This document shows, piece after piece, positions 1 to 8,451 of a stretch of DNA of 43,169 nucleotides. The position numbers were made by a program, and so were the translations under genes. The notes under the pieces are model-generated. The model saw only the letters and a program-made list of their open reading frames with translations, was not told where the DNA came from and did no database searches. The number at the start of each line of letters is the position of its first letter. The first letter of the stretch is position 1. Source of the stretch: Flavobacteriales bacterium (GTDB taxonomy: Bacteria > Bacteroidota > Bacteroidia > Flavobacteriales_D > Crocinitomicaceae); the NCBI GenBank assembly GCA_947475275.1, contig CANJNE010000011.1, positions 1-43,169 on the forward strand. Reading direction: 5' to 3'.

Positions 1-1811
1 GCCTGGCCATTTAATGTAACTGTAACACCTTGACTTTGGGTAACATTACCAATATTTGCACTGAATGTAAACGCTTCATTATTAACTGAAGAATTCAAAC
101 TTGATGGGCTAATTGTGGAAATTGTAGGTGCTGTGCAATTTAAGTAATTGAGGCTATAAGACTCAGAAATACTTCCACAAGAATTAACTGCACTAACATT
201 AATCGTGTTGTAACCAGGAGATAAAGTTAGTGTTTTCGAAATCTGTCCATTTGCAGTATTAAAGGTTACGTTACTAACAACTTGGCCGTTCAAAGTAACT
301 GTAATTCCATTAACAGAACTGACATTTGCAACGGTACCGAGGAGATTGAATTGACTCGAAGTTGTGGTGCTACCTGATGCTAAAGCGTTTGAAAGTAAAA
401 TCGCTGGAGCATTACATGTTAAACGCTCGATAACATAGGTTTTGCTAATTGAACCACAATTGTTTTGAGCGTAAACAATAAGAATGTTCGATCCCAGATT
501 TAGGTTAAAATTTGCACTTACCTTACCTGTTGCAGATTGAAAATTAAAATTGGATAAATTCTGACCATTTAAATTAAGTGTTACGTCCTGTTGACCGATT
601 AAATTCGTTATTGTCGCCTCAAAATTAAAAGTGGTTGTATTAACTGAAGAAATATCAGTTACCGGATTAATTGAAGAAATTACTGGTAAATTACAAGTTT
701 GATAATTAACAGCAATTGTTTGGGTTACCGTCCCACAATCATTTGTTGCTCTCAAAATAATAGTATTTACTCCAGGAATTAGAACAAAGTTACCAAAGAC
801 AGCGCCTGTTGACGAATTGAAGTTGAAATTTTGAACGTTTATTCCATTGATGCTTAAAGTAATTCCAGATAAATTAACTACATTCAATACTTGAGCAGAA
901 AATGCAAGATCAGAAGAAAAAACCAAGCTGTTATTCGCAATTGAATTGATATTTACGATTGGATTAACACATTCCCTTGTATAATTAACTGTGTAAGTTT
1001 GAGAAGTAGCTCCGCAAGCATTTGTTGCTGTAATTACAAAAGTATTCAAGCCTGGATTTAAAAACACAGCCTTATCTATCTGTCCCGTAATCGAATTATA
1101 ACTGAAATTTGTCAACTGCTGATTGTTCTGCGTAATCGCAATTTGATTGCTTGAAGCGTAATTAAGAATTGCGGAAAAATTGAAGGATTGAGATGAGACA
1201 GTTATTCCGTTTGCGTTCAATGCATTTGAATAAATTGTCGGAGATAGACATCGTTCGTATTTCACATATGAGGTAGAAACCACACTTCCACAATCATTCG
1301 ATGCGTTTATTGTAAATGTATTCTCTCCTGTAGATAAATAAACTGTGAAACTCAATGATCCCGTGGTTGGGTCAAGATAATAGTTATACACTTGATTATT
1401 GTTGTGCATTACTGAAAGTTGACCTCCATTCAAATTTGAAATAGATGCTTGAACAGTATAGGTTTGATTTTCAACTACAGTACCAACAATGGTTGGATTT
1501 GTAAAGGCTACTAATGGAGCAAAACATTGGTTGTAAACTAATTGCGTTGTTTCTTGATCCTGCCCACAGCTATTTGTTGCTGTAAGTTGTATATTGTTGG
1601 CTCCTGGGGAAAGATAAACGTTGGCTTCAAAATAATCCATTTCAGGATTGAAGGAAAAATTATTGATATTAACGCCATTTACTGTAAAGGATAGTCCTTG
1701 CGAAGTTTCCAAATTTTTTACCGATGCTTTAACAGTGTAAAGACCACCATTGGTACTAACAATTGAGGTATTGTTAAAAGGTGCTGTAAAAACTATTTCA
1801 GGCGTCAGACA
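1..1811 (-). repeat. Tandem coding repeats of 276-279 bp (Ig-like units)
   Basis: The motif encoding N-x-CG, seen on the plus strand as CCRCAR-like hexamers, recurs at 175, 454, 733, 1012, 1288 and 1564. The spacings are 279, 279, 279, 276 and 276 bases. Each unit also starts with a Cys codon and contains an (I/V)NG or LNG turn and an F-x-F/FN motif before an LxxGxN strand. Units are clearly homologous in protein sequence but diverged in nucleotides, so this is a domain array inside a gene and not a DNA repeat in the CRISPR or satellite sense. The array continues beyond the left edge. Confidence 0.85.
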
Positions 1812-2684
1812 ATTCGAGTTATAGTTGTTTATGTTGTTAACGTTGTTATTGTTAACATTGGTGGAGCTAGTTCCTCTCGCACGGAAACGAAAATTTATAT
1901 AAAAGGAAGTGTAGTGATACCAGTCATTTTTTGAACGAATTGCTGATTTAAACCCATCATAATCATCCCTGAGTGTAAAAGTTGTCTTATGTTCAATTCC
2001 TATTGTGGCTCTTTTACCAACACGGTATCCAAGTCCGAATCCAAGAGAGGGCATGAAATCTATATTCCATTTATCAATGTCAGCACTTGTCCCTTCCAAA
2101 TTGGTTTCATATTGGCCGTCATGAAGATTAAAGTAGTAAGAGGAGCTTCCAACTTGATTGGGATCATAATTATAGATGCCCCCGGAACCGCCGATAGAAT
2201 CTCCGAAGCGCAAATCACCATAAGTTTGATTCCATACCAACCCAATTCCTCCAAAAATATATGGATCAAAACCTGTCTTTTCAGTGATTCGGTTTGCATG
2301 TAAAACCAATTCAAGACTGACTTCATGATTTTGAGCCTGAAAATTGTTAACACCAAATCCAAGTGAATCCATGTAAGGCTTTAAGGTGTTGCCTGTATAA
2401 CCTGCCGAATCCGTTTTAGATAAATCCTGGCCATACCAATAACCCCCCAAATATCTTCCACGAATATCAAAGCTGAAAGGCTTCCCGTAGGAATAATTGT
2501 ACGATTTGCCCAATGTAAAACCGTAACCAACATGTGTTTTATTAGTTACGTCAGATGATTGCCAAGTTCCACCGAGATTTAGCCCTAAAAACCACTTAGA
2601 ACTAATGTCGTAATCCACTTTTTGTGCATCTAAACCAAAGGTTAAAAGCATGAAAAAGCATAGGACATAGTAAAATTTCTTCAT
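1..2684 (-). CDS. Outer-membrane beta-barrel protein with tandem Ig-like repeats, partial (C-terminus outside window)
   Basis: An open frame runs from an ATG at 2684 to the left edge without a stop, giving 894 residues so far. Residues 1-21 look like a signal peptide (MKKFYYVLCFFMLLTFGLDAQ cut into a hydrophobic core ending in DAQ). Residues of about 22-270 show Gly/aromatic-rich alternating strands typical of an OmpA-like or porin-like outer-membrane barrel, ending in the strand YHYTSFYINFRFRARG. An Asn-rich linker (residues 276-291, 11 of 16 Asn) follows. From Cys292 onward there are tandem Ig-like units of about 92-95 residues, each with a Cys at its start and a second Cys in an N-x-CG motif, and a central VNG/LNG turn. 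Six units are complete and a seventh is cut. The function is unknown; surface adhesion is inferred from the architecture. The gene is divergent from the T9SS type B gene. Confidence 0.85.
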   Translation of the reverse strand, partial: MKKFYYVLCFFMLLTFGLDAQKVDYDISSKWFLGLNLGGTWQSSDVTNKTHVGYGFTLGKSYNYSYGKPFSFDIRGRYLGGYWYGQDLSKTDSAGYTGNTLKPYMDSLGFGVNNFQAQNHEVSLELVLHANRITEKTGFDPYIFGGIGLVWNQTYGDLRFGDSIGGSGGIYNYDPNQVGSSSYYFNLHDGQYETNLEGTSADIDKWNIDFMPSLGFGLGYRVGKRATIGIEHKTTFTLRDDYDGFKSAIRSKNDWYHYTSFYINFRFRARGTSSTNVNNNNVNNINNYNSNCLTPEIVFTAPFNNTSIVSTNGGLYTVKASVKNLETSQGLSFTVNGVNINNFSFNPEMDYFEANVYLSPGANNIQLTATNSCGQDQETTQLVYNQCFAPLVAFTNPTIVGTVVENQTYTVQASISNLNGGQLSVMHNNNQVYNYYLDPTTGSLSFTVYLSTGENTFTINASNDCGSVVSTSYVKYERCLSPTIYSNALNANGITVSSQSFNFSAILNYASSNQIAITQNNQQLTNFSYNSITGQIDKAVFLNPGLNTFVITATNACGATSQTYTVNYTRECVNPIVNINSIANNSLVFSSDLAFSAQVLNVVNLSGITLSINGINVQNFNFNSSTGAVFGNFVLIPGVNTIILRATNDCGTVTQTIAVNYQTCNLPVISSINPVTDISSVNTTTFNFEATITNLIGQQDVTLNLNGQNLSNFNFQSATGKVSANFNLNLGSNILIVYAQNNCGSISKTYVIERLTCNAPAILLSNALASGSTTTSSQFNLLGTVANVSSVNGITVTLNGQVVSNVTFNTANGQISKTLTLSPGYNTINVSAVNSCGSISESYSLNYLNCTAPTISTISPSSLNSSVNNEAFTFSANIGNVTQSQGVTVTLNGQ

Positions 2685-2779
2685 AATAATTGATTTAAAT
2701 TCTATTAAATAGAACGATTTTTATGCCAAAATTCCTTAATTTCAGTCAATAAAGAAAATAAAATGGCACTTTTCTCGAT

Positions 2780-2787
2780 TATATTTG
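2780..2787 (+). promoter_or_regulatory. Bacteroidota -7 element (TATATTTG)
   Basis: This is a perfect match to TAnnTTTG, 19 bases before the ATG of the T9SS type B protein, within the 122-base divergent intergenic region (2685-2806). No clear upstream TTG element at the usual distance was found, so it is supported by the -7 motif only. Confidence 0.4.
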
Positions 2788-2806
2788 GATTTGCTTTTCT
2801 GAAGTT

Positions 2807-4099
2807 ATGAATTTAAGACTCTTTTTAACTTCTTTCTTTTCCCATATTATTTTGGCTTCAAACAGCTGGGCACAGCCAATTAACAATGATTGCGTCAGTG
2901 CAATAGAACTTTGCCCTAATACTATCGGAAACTATACTAACTCTGGATCAAATGTGACCTTTTGTCCAGATTGTGAGGATGATTTTTCATTTTGTTTTTC
3001 ACCAAATAATTCAATTTGGTTTACTTTTACAACCAATGCTGCGGGAGGAGATGTTGAAATTGCATTTAACAATTTAATATTCGAAAACAATCCTGGTCAA
3101 GATAACGCTATTCAGGCAGCTGTATTAGAGGCAATTGTTCCTTGTGATGCTGCATCGTACAGCTTGGTGAGCAATTGCGTATCTAATGGATTAGGGTCAT
3201 TTATCTTAACCGCACCTGCCTTAACTCCATCAACAACTTATTATATTGTGATTTCTGGTGATCAAAGTGGTCCTGGAATTACAATACCGGCTGCTTGTAC
3301 ATTCAATCTGGAAATAACCGGATTAGGAATAGAAAGACCAGTTCCATCAATCTCTTTAACCACAAGTTCAACGAACATTTGTAAAGATGATCCCGTTACG
3401 GCAAATTGTGAAACAGTAAATTGTCCAGGTAGCGGTATTTATCAATGGTATATTGATGGGAATTTGGTTGCAACCACTACTGATACTTTTTTTATGACTT
3501 CTAATATTTCTGATGGTTCGATAATTACCATTGAAACGGACTGCTATACTTTGTGTACTGAAATTGTAAGTGCAAGCTCGGGAGCTTTCGATGTTTTTGA
3601 TTTCATTCTGGATGCGGGAAGTGATGTTATCGTTTCTGGAGATAATTCAGTTCAGCTAAATGGAACAACAAGTGCCGCATCATACTTATGGAGTCCAGCT
3701 TTTGGTTTGAGTGATCCGACAATTTTAAATCCAATTGTAAATATTAACGAGACAACCACATTTTCTTTAACGGCCACAGAGAATGGTTGTACACAAACAG
3801 ATCAGGTTACTGTTACTGTTGATGATGTTTTATTTTTTCCAACAACCTTCTCTCCGAACGGAGATGACATAAATGAAAAATGGATAATAGAGGGAATTGA
3901 AAAATACCCCAATTGTTTGGTTCGCATCTTCAATCGTTGGGGCCAAGAAATTTATCAATCAACCAACTATAATGAAAGCAAAGCATGGGATGGATCAAGT
4001 AACGATAAACCCATGGCTGAAGGTGTATATTTTTATACCGTAGATTTGAATGAAGACAACTTCCCTCTTTACAAAGGAAGTATAACGGTTATTAGGTGA
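2807..4099 (+). CDS. Secreted protein with T9SS type B sorting domain
   Basis: The 430-residue protein has an N-terminal signal peptide ending around NSWAQ. The middle (about residues 25-170) is Cys-rich with NDCxxAIELCP and a WFTF strand, a layout common in Bacteroidota surface proteins. An Ig/PKD-like part follows, with VTVTVDD closing it at about residue 340. The last 85 or so residues are the gliding-motility-associated C-terminal domain (CHU_C): it opens with FFPTTFSPNGDDINE, contains VRIFNRWGQEIYQS and AWDG, and ends GVYFYTVDL...YKGSITVIR. This domain is the type B signal for export through the type IX secretion system. The stop overlaps the start of the PorP/SprF gene, so the two are probably co-transcribed and translationally coupled, a frequent pairing in this phylum. 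The substrate or ligand is unknown. Confidence 0.9.
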   Translation: MNLRLFLTSFFSHIILASNSWAQPINNDCVSAIELCPNTIGNYTNSGSNVTFCPDCEDDFSFCFSPNNSIWFTFTTNAAGGDVEIAFNNLIFENNPGQDNAIQAAVLEAIVPCDAASYSLVSNCVSNGLGSFILTAPALTPSTTYYIVISGDQSGPGITIPAACTFNLEITGLGIERPVPSISLTTSSTNICKDDPVTANCETVNCPGSGIYQWYIDGNLVATTTDTFFMTSNISDGSIITIETDCYTLCTEIVSASSGAFDVFDFILDAGSDVIVSGDNSVQLNGTTSAASYLWSPAFGLSDPTILNPIVNINETTTFSLTATENGCTQTDQVTVTVDDVLFFPTTFSPNGDDINEKWIIEGIEKYPNCLVRIFNRWGQEIYQSTNYNESKAWDGSSNDKPMAEGVYFYTVDLNEDNFPLYKGSITVIR

Positions 4100-5037
4100 T
4101 GATTGGCAGGAAGAAGTTTATTTTAGTTTGCTGTATACTTTCACTAATTGGGCGGTCTGTTTTCGCACAACAAAACACCCAATTTTCTCAATGGAATTGG
4201 CATCAATTTCCTTTAAATCCTGCACATGCAGGAATTAAATCCTATATGGAAATTCATTGTCTTTACCGATTGCAGTGGGTTGGATTTGATGGAGCACCAA
4301 GAAGTGGGTTCATTGGCTTATCCGCACCTCTATATGCCAAACGCAAAAAATACTTGAGTGCGAGGCATGGATTGGGATTCCGAATGGAATCAGATCGCAT
4401 AGGTCAATTCAACACTACCCGTTTCAATCTTGCCTATGCTGGGCATTTTAATTTCACTAAAGATACAAGGCTTTCTTTGGGGTTATATGGTGGATTGATG
4501 CAATTTGGCTATGACCCATCTGGATCTACCACAAATAGCCCTGACCCAACGGTTATGAAAGAAAGTTCTGCGATTTTACCTGATGCATCTTTTGGAGCAT
4601 GGTGGAATGGTGAAAATTATTACATTGGATTGGTTTGTGATAATTTATTGGCATCTCGGTGGGATGATTTGGGGAGCGATTCGAGACAACGATTTCATAC
4701 ATCACTGACTGCAAGTTATCGCATGCAAATCAATTCAGTGCTTACATTTTTACCCGCGGTAATGGTTAAAATCCCTCCAAAAGGAAAAGTTTCAGCTGAT
4801 GTATTAGGTGTTTTGAATTACAGAAATCTTATAGACTTCGGGTTGGGGTTTCGAACAGGAGATGCAATAATAGCGCAGTTTGGAATAAAGGTTACAAGTC
4901 GTTTTGCACTCTTTTATTCGTATGATGCGGGGATTTCTGCTTTCAGATCTAACCACAGTGGTTCGCATGAAATTTCCATCGTATTCAATAACGGAATTCA
5001 GGCAAATGGTCCTGGAACTAAATGCCCAATGTTTTAG
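4099..5037 (+). CDS. PorP/SprF family type IX secretion membrane protein
   Basis: The protein has a signal peptide ending in SVFAQQ, then the family's start QFSQW...FPLNPAHAGI, and a series of alternating beta strands with FNLAYAGHFNF, SLGLYGGL and the late YSYDAG. Length (about 312 residues) is usual for PorP/SprF. These outer-membrane barrels are associated with T9SS; SprF is needed for type B cargo such as SprB in Flavobacterium. A GTG at 4096 is in frame, but the ATG at 4099 gives a normal start and overlaps the preceding TGA by one base. The immediate upstream neighbour carries a type B signal, so this is probably its dedicated partner; that is an inference from context. Confidence 0.88.
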   Translation: MIGRKKFILVCCILSLIGRSVFAQQNTQFSQWNWHQFPLNPAHAGIKSYMEIHCLYRLQWVGFDGAPRSGFIGLSAPLYAKRKKYLSARHGLGFRMESDRIGQFNTTRFNLAYAGHFNFTKDTRLSLGLYGGLMQFGYDPSGSTTNSPDPTVMKESSAILPDASFGAWWNGENYYIGLVCDNLLASRWDDLGSDSRQRFHTSLTASYRMQINSVLTFLPAVMVKIPPKGKVSADVLGVLNYRNLIDFGLGFRTGDAIIAQFGIKVTSRFALFYSYDAGISAFRSNHSGSHEISIVFNNGIQANGPGTKCPMF

Positions 5038-5095
5038 GTTTTTAAGCATGCATAGACATTATCCAAAATGAGGTGTTTATAATTCTTAAACTAAC

Positions 5096-5129
5096 TTTGA
5101 AAAGCGTTTCATTAGTTTAATCATATTTG
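5096..5129 (+). promoter_or_regulatory. Possible promoter for the OmpA lipoprotein
   Basis: TTTG at 5096-5099 is followed after 22 bases by CATATTTG at 5122-5129, a one-mismatch version of TAnnTTTG. The spacing is close to the roughly 19-base spacing of Bacteroidota promoters. It lies 25 bases before the ATG at 5155, which supports that start over the TTG at 5131. Confidence 0.35.
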
Positions 5130-5154
5130 CTTGTTAACGATTAAACATACTAAT

Positions 5155-6117
5155 ATGCGCATACTCATTTATTCAACAGCTATTTTTTTAATCACGTCTT
5201 GTGTGCCTATTAAAAAATATAATGAATTATTAGCCAAGGAACAGGCCTGTTCAGAGGAACTAGATAAATATAAAAACAGTTCTTTGGATTGCGATGGAAA
5301 ATTAAAGGATGCCGAGGCCGATTTGAGTTCAGCAAAGGAAAAATTGACACAACTGGCAAAAGATACTGCATCATTGGGGTTGAAAATTAGAGATTTAACA
5401 ACACAAAAAACCAAGTTGACCACTGAAAAGGAATCCTTGAACGCTGAATTGGAAAAATTAAGGGATAAAGGTGCTAAGCAAACAGCTACGCTACAAGCTG
5501 AATTGGATGCCAAAAACCTGGAATTACAGCGCAAGGAGGATGAATTGCTTTTACTTGAAGCAGAATTGAAGAAAAAAGAAGAATTGCTTGCGGAACGTGA
5601 ACAACGTGTCAATGAACTTGAAGAATTGTTGAAGAGGAAGGATGAGGCTGCTCAATTGTTAAAATCAAAAATTGCAAATGCATTAAAGGGTTTTGAAAAT
5701 CAAGGATTGACAGTCGTTGAAAAAGACGGTAAAATTTATGTCAGTATGGAGGCAAAACTACTTTTTGCGTCGGGAAGCACTGCAGTTGAAGCAAATGGCA
5801 AAAAAGCATTAATTGAGCTGGCTAAAGTTCTTGAATTGGAGAAAGATATTGAAATCATCGTTGAAGGACACACTGACACGGATAAATTGGCAAGTAGCTC
5901 ACATCCAAAGTCGAATTGGGAACTTTCTGTACTAAGAGCTACAGCTGTTGTTGACATATTAATATCCAATTCAAAAGTGAATCCGGCACAATTAATGGCC
6001 GCAGGAAGATCAGAATTTCATCCTGTTGACGCTTCAGACAAGGCAAAAAACCGTCGCATCGAGATTATTCTCTCTCCAAACTTAAATGAGCTTTACGAAC
6101 TTATTAATCAGGATTAA
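5155..6117 (+). CDS. OmpA family lipoprotein with long coiled coil
   Basis: The start chosen is the ATG at 5155, because it places a short hydrophobic signal directly before the lipobox ITSC (Cys about residue 17). An in-frame TTG at 5131 would only add a polar extension. Residues of about 25-180 are rich in Glu, Lys and Leu with heptad spacing, predicting a long coiled coil. The last 120 residues are an OmpA-like peptidoglycan-binding domain: LLFASGS, VEGHTDTD, NWELSVLRA and KNRRIEI are its conserved motifs. The protein probably tethers the outer membrane to peptidoglycan across an extended periplasmic spacer. Length is about 320 residues. It follows PorP/SprF by 117 bases and probably has its own promoter. 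Confidence 0.88.
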   Translation: MRILIYSTAIFLITSCVPIKKYNELLAKEQACSEELDKYKNSSLDCDGKLKDAEADLSSAKEKLTQLAKDTASLGLKIRDLTTQKTKLTTEKESLNAELEKLRDKGAKQTATLQAELDAKNLELQRKEDELLLLEAELKKKEELLAEREQRVNELEELLKRKDEAAQLLKSKIANALKGFENQGLTVVEKDGKIYVSMEAKLLFASGSTAVEANGKKALIELAKVLELEKDIEIIVEGHTDTDKLASSSHPKSNWELSVLRATAVVDILISNSKVNPAQLMAAGRSEFHPVDASDKAKNRRIEIILSPNLNELYELINQD

Positions 6118-6134
6118 GACTTAAATATTAGCAA

Positions 6135-6671
6135 TTAAGTCCAATCGTTGATAATTTTTTTGGTGATTTGTTTACGGAATTTTTTAAGTACCGATTCGCG
6201 ATCAGAAACGTTTCCGCACTTCACAATGTCTGATCCAACGCATTGTCCATTTCGATAAAAAATAAATTCAAAACTTACCGATACAATTTCATCACGATAC
6301 ATGGGAAAAAGATTCCCCACACTCAACGCTTGTTGTAAATCGTCCTTACATGATGAAGGCTTAAATTTTTTGTCATATCCACGAACGCTTACAAGCATGT
6401 AGGTGTCTACACCCATTGTCCTTGCAATTTCTTGAATCGAGTCGGTTGCTAAAATTGAGGCATCGTTCCCTAATTTTAAAATATTAAGTGAGGGCACAGC
6501 TTTAATTCCTGATGTGGAAAGCAACTCGGTAAGATTTATTTCAATTGAAAATCGGTCTTCTTCTTGATCTAATTGCGCGATAACGAGTGCATTTTTCAAT
6601 TTTAAGTTTTCTAATTGCGCGAAAAGACTACAAGAAGAAAAAAGGAGTATTCCAAAAAGGTGGTTTTTCAT
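6135..6671 (-). CDS. Hypothetical exported protein
   Basis: The 178-residue protein has an N-terminal signal: a hydrophobic stretch followed by SSCSLFAQ. This can be cleaved after FAQ by signal peptidase I, or be a lipobox with Cys14. I do not recognise a family. The mature part is mixed alpha/beta with two further Cys (SSCKDDL and GQCVG, then VKCGNV) and a basic C-terminus (KKFRKQITKKI). It starts 9 bases after the metF stop on the same strand, so it is probably the last gene of the metF transcript, and it converges on the OmpA lipoprotein gene. Confidence 0.7.
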   Translation of the reverse strand: MKNHLFGILLFSSCSLFAQLENLKLKNALVIAQLDQEEDRFSIEINLTELLSTSGIKAVPSLNILKLGNDASILATDSIQEIARTMGVDTYMLVSVRGYDKKFKPSSCKDDLQQALSVGNLFPMYRDEIVSVSFEFIFYRNGQCVGSDIVKCGNVSDRESVLKKFRKQITKKIINDWT

Positions 6672-6680
6672 AATTAAATT

Positions 6681-7631
6681 TTAAAATATTTCTTTTGCAA
6701 TGGCTTTGACCATAGAAGAATTTGACATGGTGTAATAATGAATACATGGCACCCCTGCTTCCTTTAACTCTTTGGATTGAGCGATGCCCCATTCAATTCC
6801 CAATTGTTCAACATCTTTATTGTTTTTACATTTCAGCAATTCGGTAGATAAAGCATTTGGGTAATCAATTTTAAAGAATTTTGGAAGGAAGGTAATATGA
6901 TCCAAAGTTTTGATGGGTTTAAGCCCTGGAATAATTGGCACTGTTATTCCAATTTCTCGGCAAGCATTAACAAAATCAAAATATTTTTTATTGTCAAAAA
7001 ACATTTGGGTAACAATATATTCTGCACCTGCATCAACTTTTGCTTTGAGGTATTGAAGGTCGGTTGTCATATTCATCGCTTCGAAGTGCTTTTCTGGATA
7101 TCCAGCGGTACCAATGCAAAAATCTGTAGGTTCTAATTGCACATCGTCCATCATATAACTTCCGCTATTAATGTCTGATATTTGACTAATGAGTTCCACT
7201 GCATATTTATGTCCATCGGTATGAGGACGAAAGGTACTTTCAGTTTTGATAGAATCTCCTCTTAATGCTAGAACATTGTCAATACCTAAAAAATGTAAAT
7301 CAATTAAGGCGTTTTCCGTTTCTTCTTTACTAAATCCTCCGCAAATTAGATGAGGAACTGCATCGACTTGATATTTATTCATAATTGCTGCGCATATCCC
7401 AACGGTTCCGGGACGTTTGCGAATGGCTATTTTTTCTAGTAAACCATTTTCTCTTTCCTTATAAATAAATTCCTCACGGTGGTAAGTTACATTGACAAAC
7501 CTAGGTTTGAATTCCATCAGAGGGTCTATTCCATCAAAAATAGACTGAATACTTTTTCCTTTCAATGGAGGAAGAATTTCAAAAGAAAACAAGGGTTGTT
7601 TTGCGGCTTTTAAATGTTCTGTAACTTTCAT
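6681..7631 (-). CDS. metF: Methylenetetrahydrofolate reductase
   Basis: This enzyme reduces 5,10-methylene-THF to 5-methyl-THF for methionine synthesis in the cytoplasm, using FAD and NAD(P)H. The 316-residue length fits the bacterial single-domain TIM-barrel enzyme. Visible family motifs are FSFEILPP near the N-terminus with the catalytic Glu18, VNVTYHREE, PHLICGG, DNVLALRGD, FCIGTAGYPEKH and GAEYIVTQMFFDN. The FSFEILPPLKGKS form is typical of Bacteroidota. It follows ispD by 69 bases and has its own TATCTTTG element 19 bases upstream, so it is probably transcribed independently. The hypothetical exported protein follows 9 bases downstream. Confidence 0.96.
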   Translation of the reverse strand: MKVTEHLKAAKQPLFSFEILPPLKGKSIQSIFDGIDPLMEFKPRFVNVTYHREEFIYKERENGLLEKIAIRKRPGTVGICAAIMNKYQVDAVPHLICGGFSKEETENALIDLHFLGIDNVLALRGDSIKTESTFRPHTDGHKYAVELISQISDINSGSYMMDDVQLEPTDFCIGTAGYPEKHFEAMNMTTDLQYLKAKVDAGAEYIVTQMFFDNKKYFDFVNACREIGITVPIIPGLKPIKTLDHITFLPKFFKIDYPNALSTELLKCKNNKDVEQLGIEWGIAQSKELKEAGVPCIHYYTMSNSSMVKAIAKEIF

Positions 7632-7650
7632 TATTTCAAATCGTGAAGTG

Positions 7651-7658
7651 CAAAGATA
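7651..7658 (-). promoter_or_regulatory. Bacteroidota -7 element (TATCTTTG) for metF
   Basis: A perfect TAnnTTTG on the minus strand ends 19 bases before the metF ATG. It predicts a leader of roughly 15 bases. Confidence 0.45.
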
Positions 7659-7700
7659 AATTAGAATTTGAAATTCATAGATTTAACTAATTCATCAATA

Positions 7701-8384
7701 TTATTTTTGGATCTTTAATTTCGTTAAGGCTTCAGCAAAAAGTAAGTCCATCTGCGTTGTAATCTTTATATTCTCCTCATTTCCCTGAACACAATGAATG
7801 CTGTAACCTGCTTCTTCTATTAAAGATGCATCATCAGTAATATTATGATGGAATGGCAGACTGTATGCTTTTGTAATTGATTCCTTTAAAAAACATTGTG
7901 GTGTTTGCACATGAACATATTCTGACCTTGAAACAGCCTGTGTTAGTTCGTCATTTATTTTTCTTAATGATTCCTTTAAAGGAATTACAGGAATTACTTG
8001 ACCAAATTGTTTCACTGCGTCGAAACACTTTTTAATTGTGTCATTAGAAACTAATGGCCTTACTCCATCATGAACAGCAATAAATTCACCTTCAGAAAAT
8101 TCCAGGGCGTTTTTAATAGAATCATACCGTTCTTTTCCACCATCAACGATTAAATGAGAAATCTTACATTCGTGTTTCATTAAAAGCTCATTCCAGAAGC
8201 TTTTCCAATCTGAAGGAAGGGTTAAAATCAATTGAATACTCGGGTCAAAATCATAAAACTTCTCAATTGTATGAAGTAATATGGGTTTATCATTCAATTT
8301 AAGGAATTGCTTTGGAAGATCGCTTACCATGCGTTTTCCAATACCACCTGCGGTAATAATGACCGTAAATTGGGTTTTTGCCAT
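7701..8384 (-). CDS. ispD: 2-C-methyl-D-erythritol 4-phosphate cytidylyltransferase
   Basis: IspD transfers CMP from CTP to MEP in the non-mevalonate isoprenoid pathway. The protein is 227 residues, the usual size. The nucleotide-binding motif AGGIGKRM is at residues 12-19 with the catalytic Arg18 and Lys25 (PKQF). Further motifs are GGKERYDSIKNAL, VHDGVRP, and RSEYVHVQTPQCF, which holds the MEP-binding region. It indicates that isoprenoid precursors are made by the MEP pathway. The gene lies between a well-formed terminator upstream (8401-8428) and metF downstream, so it may start its own transcript. Confidence 0.96.
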   Translation of the reverse strand: MAKTQFTVIITAGGIGKRMVSDLPKQFLKLNDKPILLHTIEKFYDFDPSIQLILTLPSDWKSFWNELLMKHECKISHLIVDGGKERYDSIKNALEFSEGEFIAVHDGVRPLVSNDTIKKCFDAVKQFGQVIPVIPLKESLRKINDELTQAVSRSEYVHVQTPQCFLKESITKAYSLPFHHNITDDASLIEEAGYSIHCVQGNEENIKITTQMDLLFAEALTKLKIQK

Positions 8385-8400
8385 TGATTAAAGTTAGCAT

Positions 8401-8428
8401 AAAAAAAGGTTGCTGGAAACCAACAACC
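8401..8428 (-). terminator. Rho-independent terminator
   Basis: Read on the minus strand, a 9-bp stem (GGTTGTTGG with CCAGCAACC, one G-T wobble) closes a TTT loop and is followed by seven T. It lies just after the stop of the 60-residue membrane protein and before ispD. Confidence 0.85.
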
Positions 8429-8451
8429 TCATAAATGTTATATGACTAAAC

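Noticed and set aside
1-1811. Possible CRISPR-like or satellite repeat array
   Set aside because: The periodicity of 276-279 bases is a multiple of three, units are similar in protein but not identical in DNA, and they sit in a continuous open frame.
1989-2362. Frames of about 100 residues on both strands (1989-2303 plus, 2060-2362 minus)
   Set aside because: Both lie inside the barrel-coding frame that runs from 2684 to the left edge. That frame has a signal peptide and domain structure; these have none.
5169-5612. Ser-rich 147-residue frame on the minus strand
   Set aside because: It is the antisense of the Glu/Lys/Leu coiled coil of the OmpA lipoprotein and has no independent support.
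6118-6141. Inverted repeat GACTTAA...TTAAGTC between two convergent genes
   Set aside because: The stem is 7 bp and AT-rich with a 10-base loop and no T-run on either side, so I do not call a terminator.
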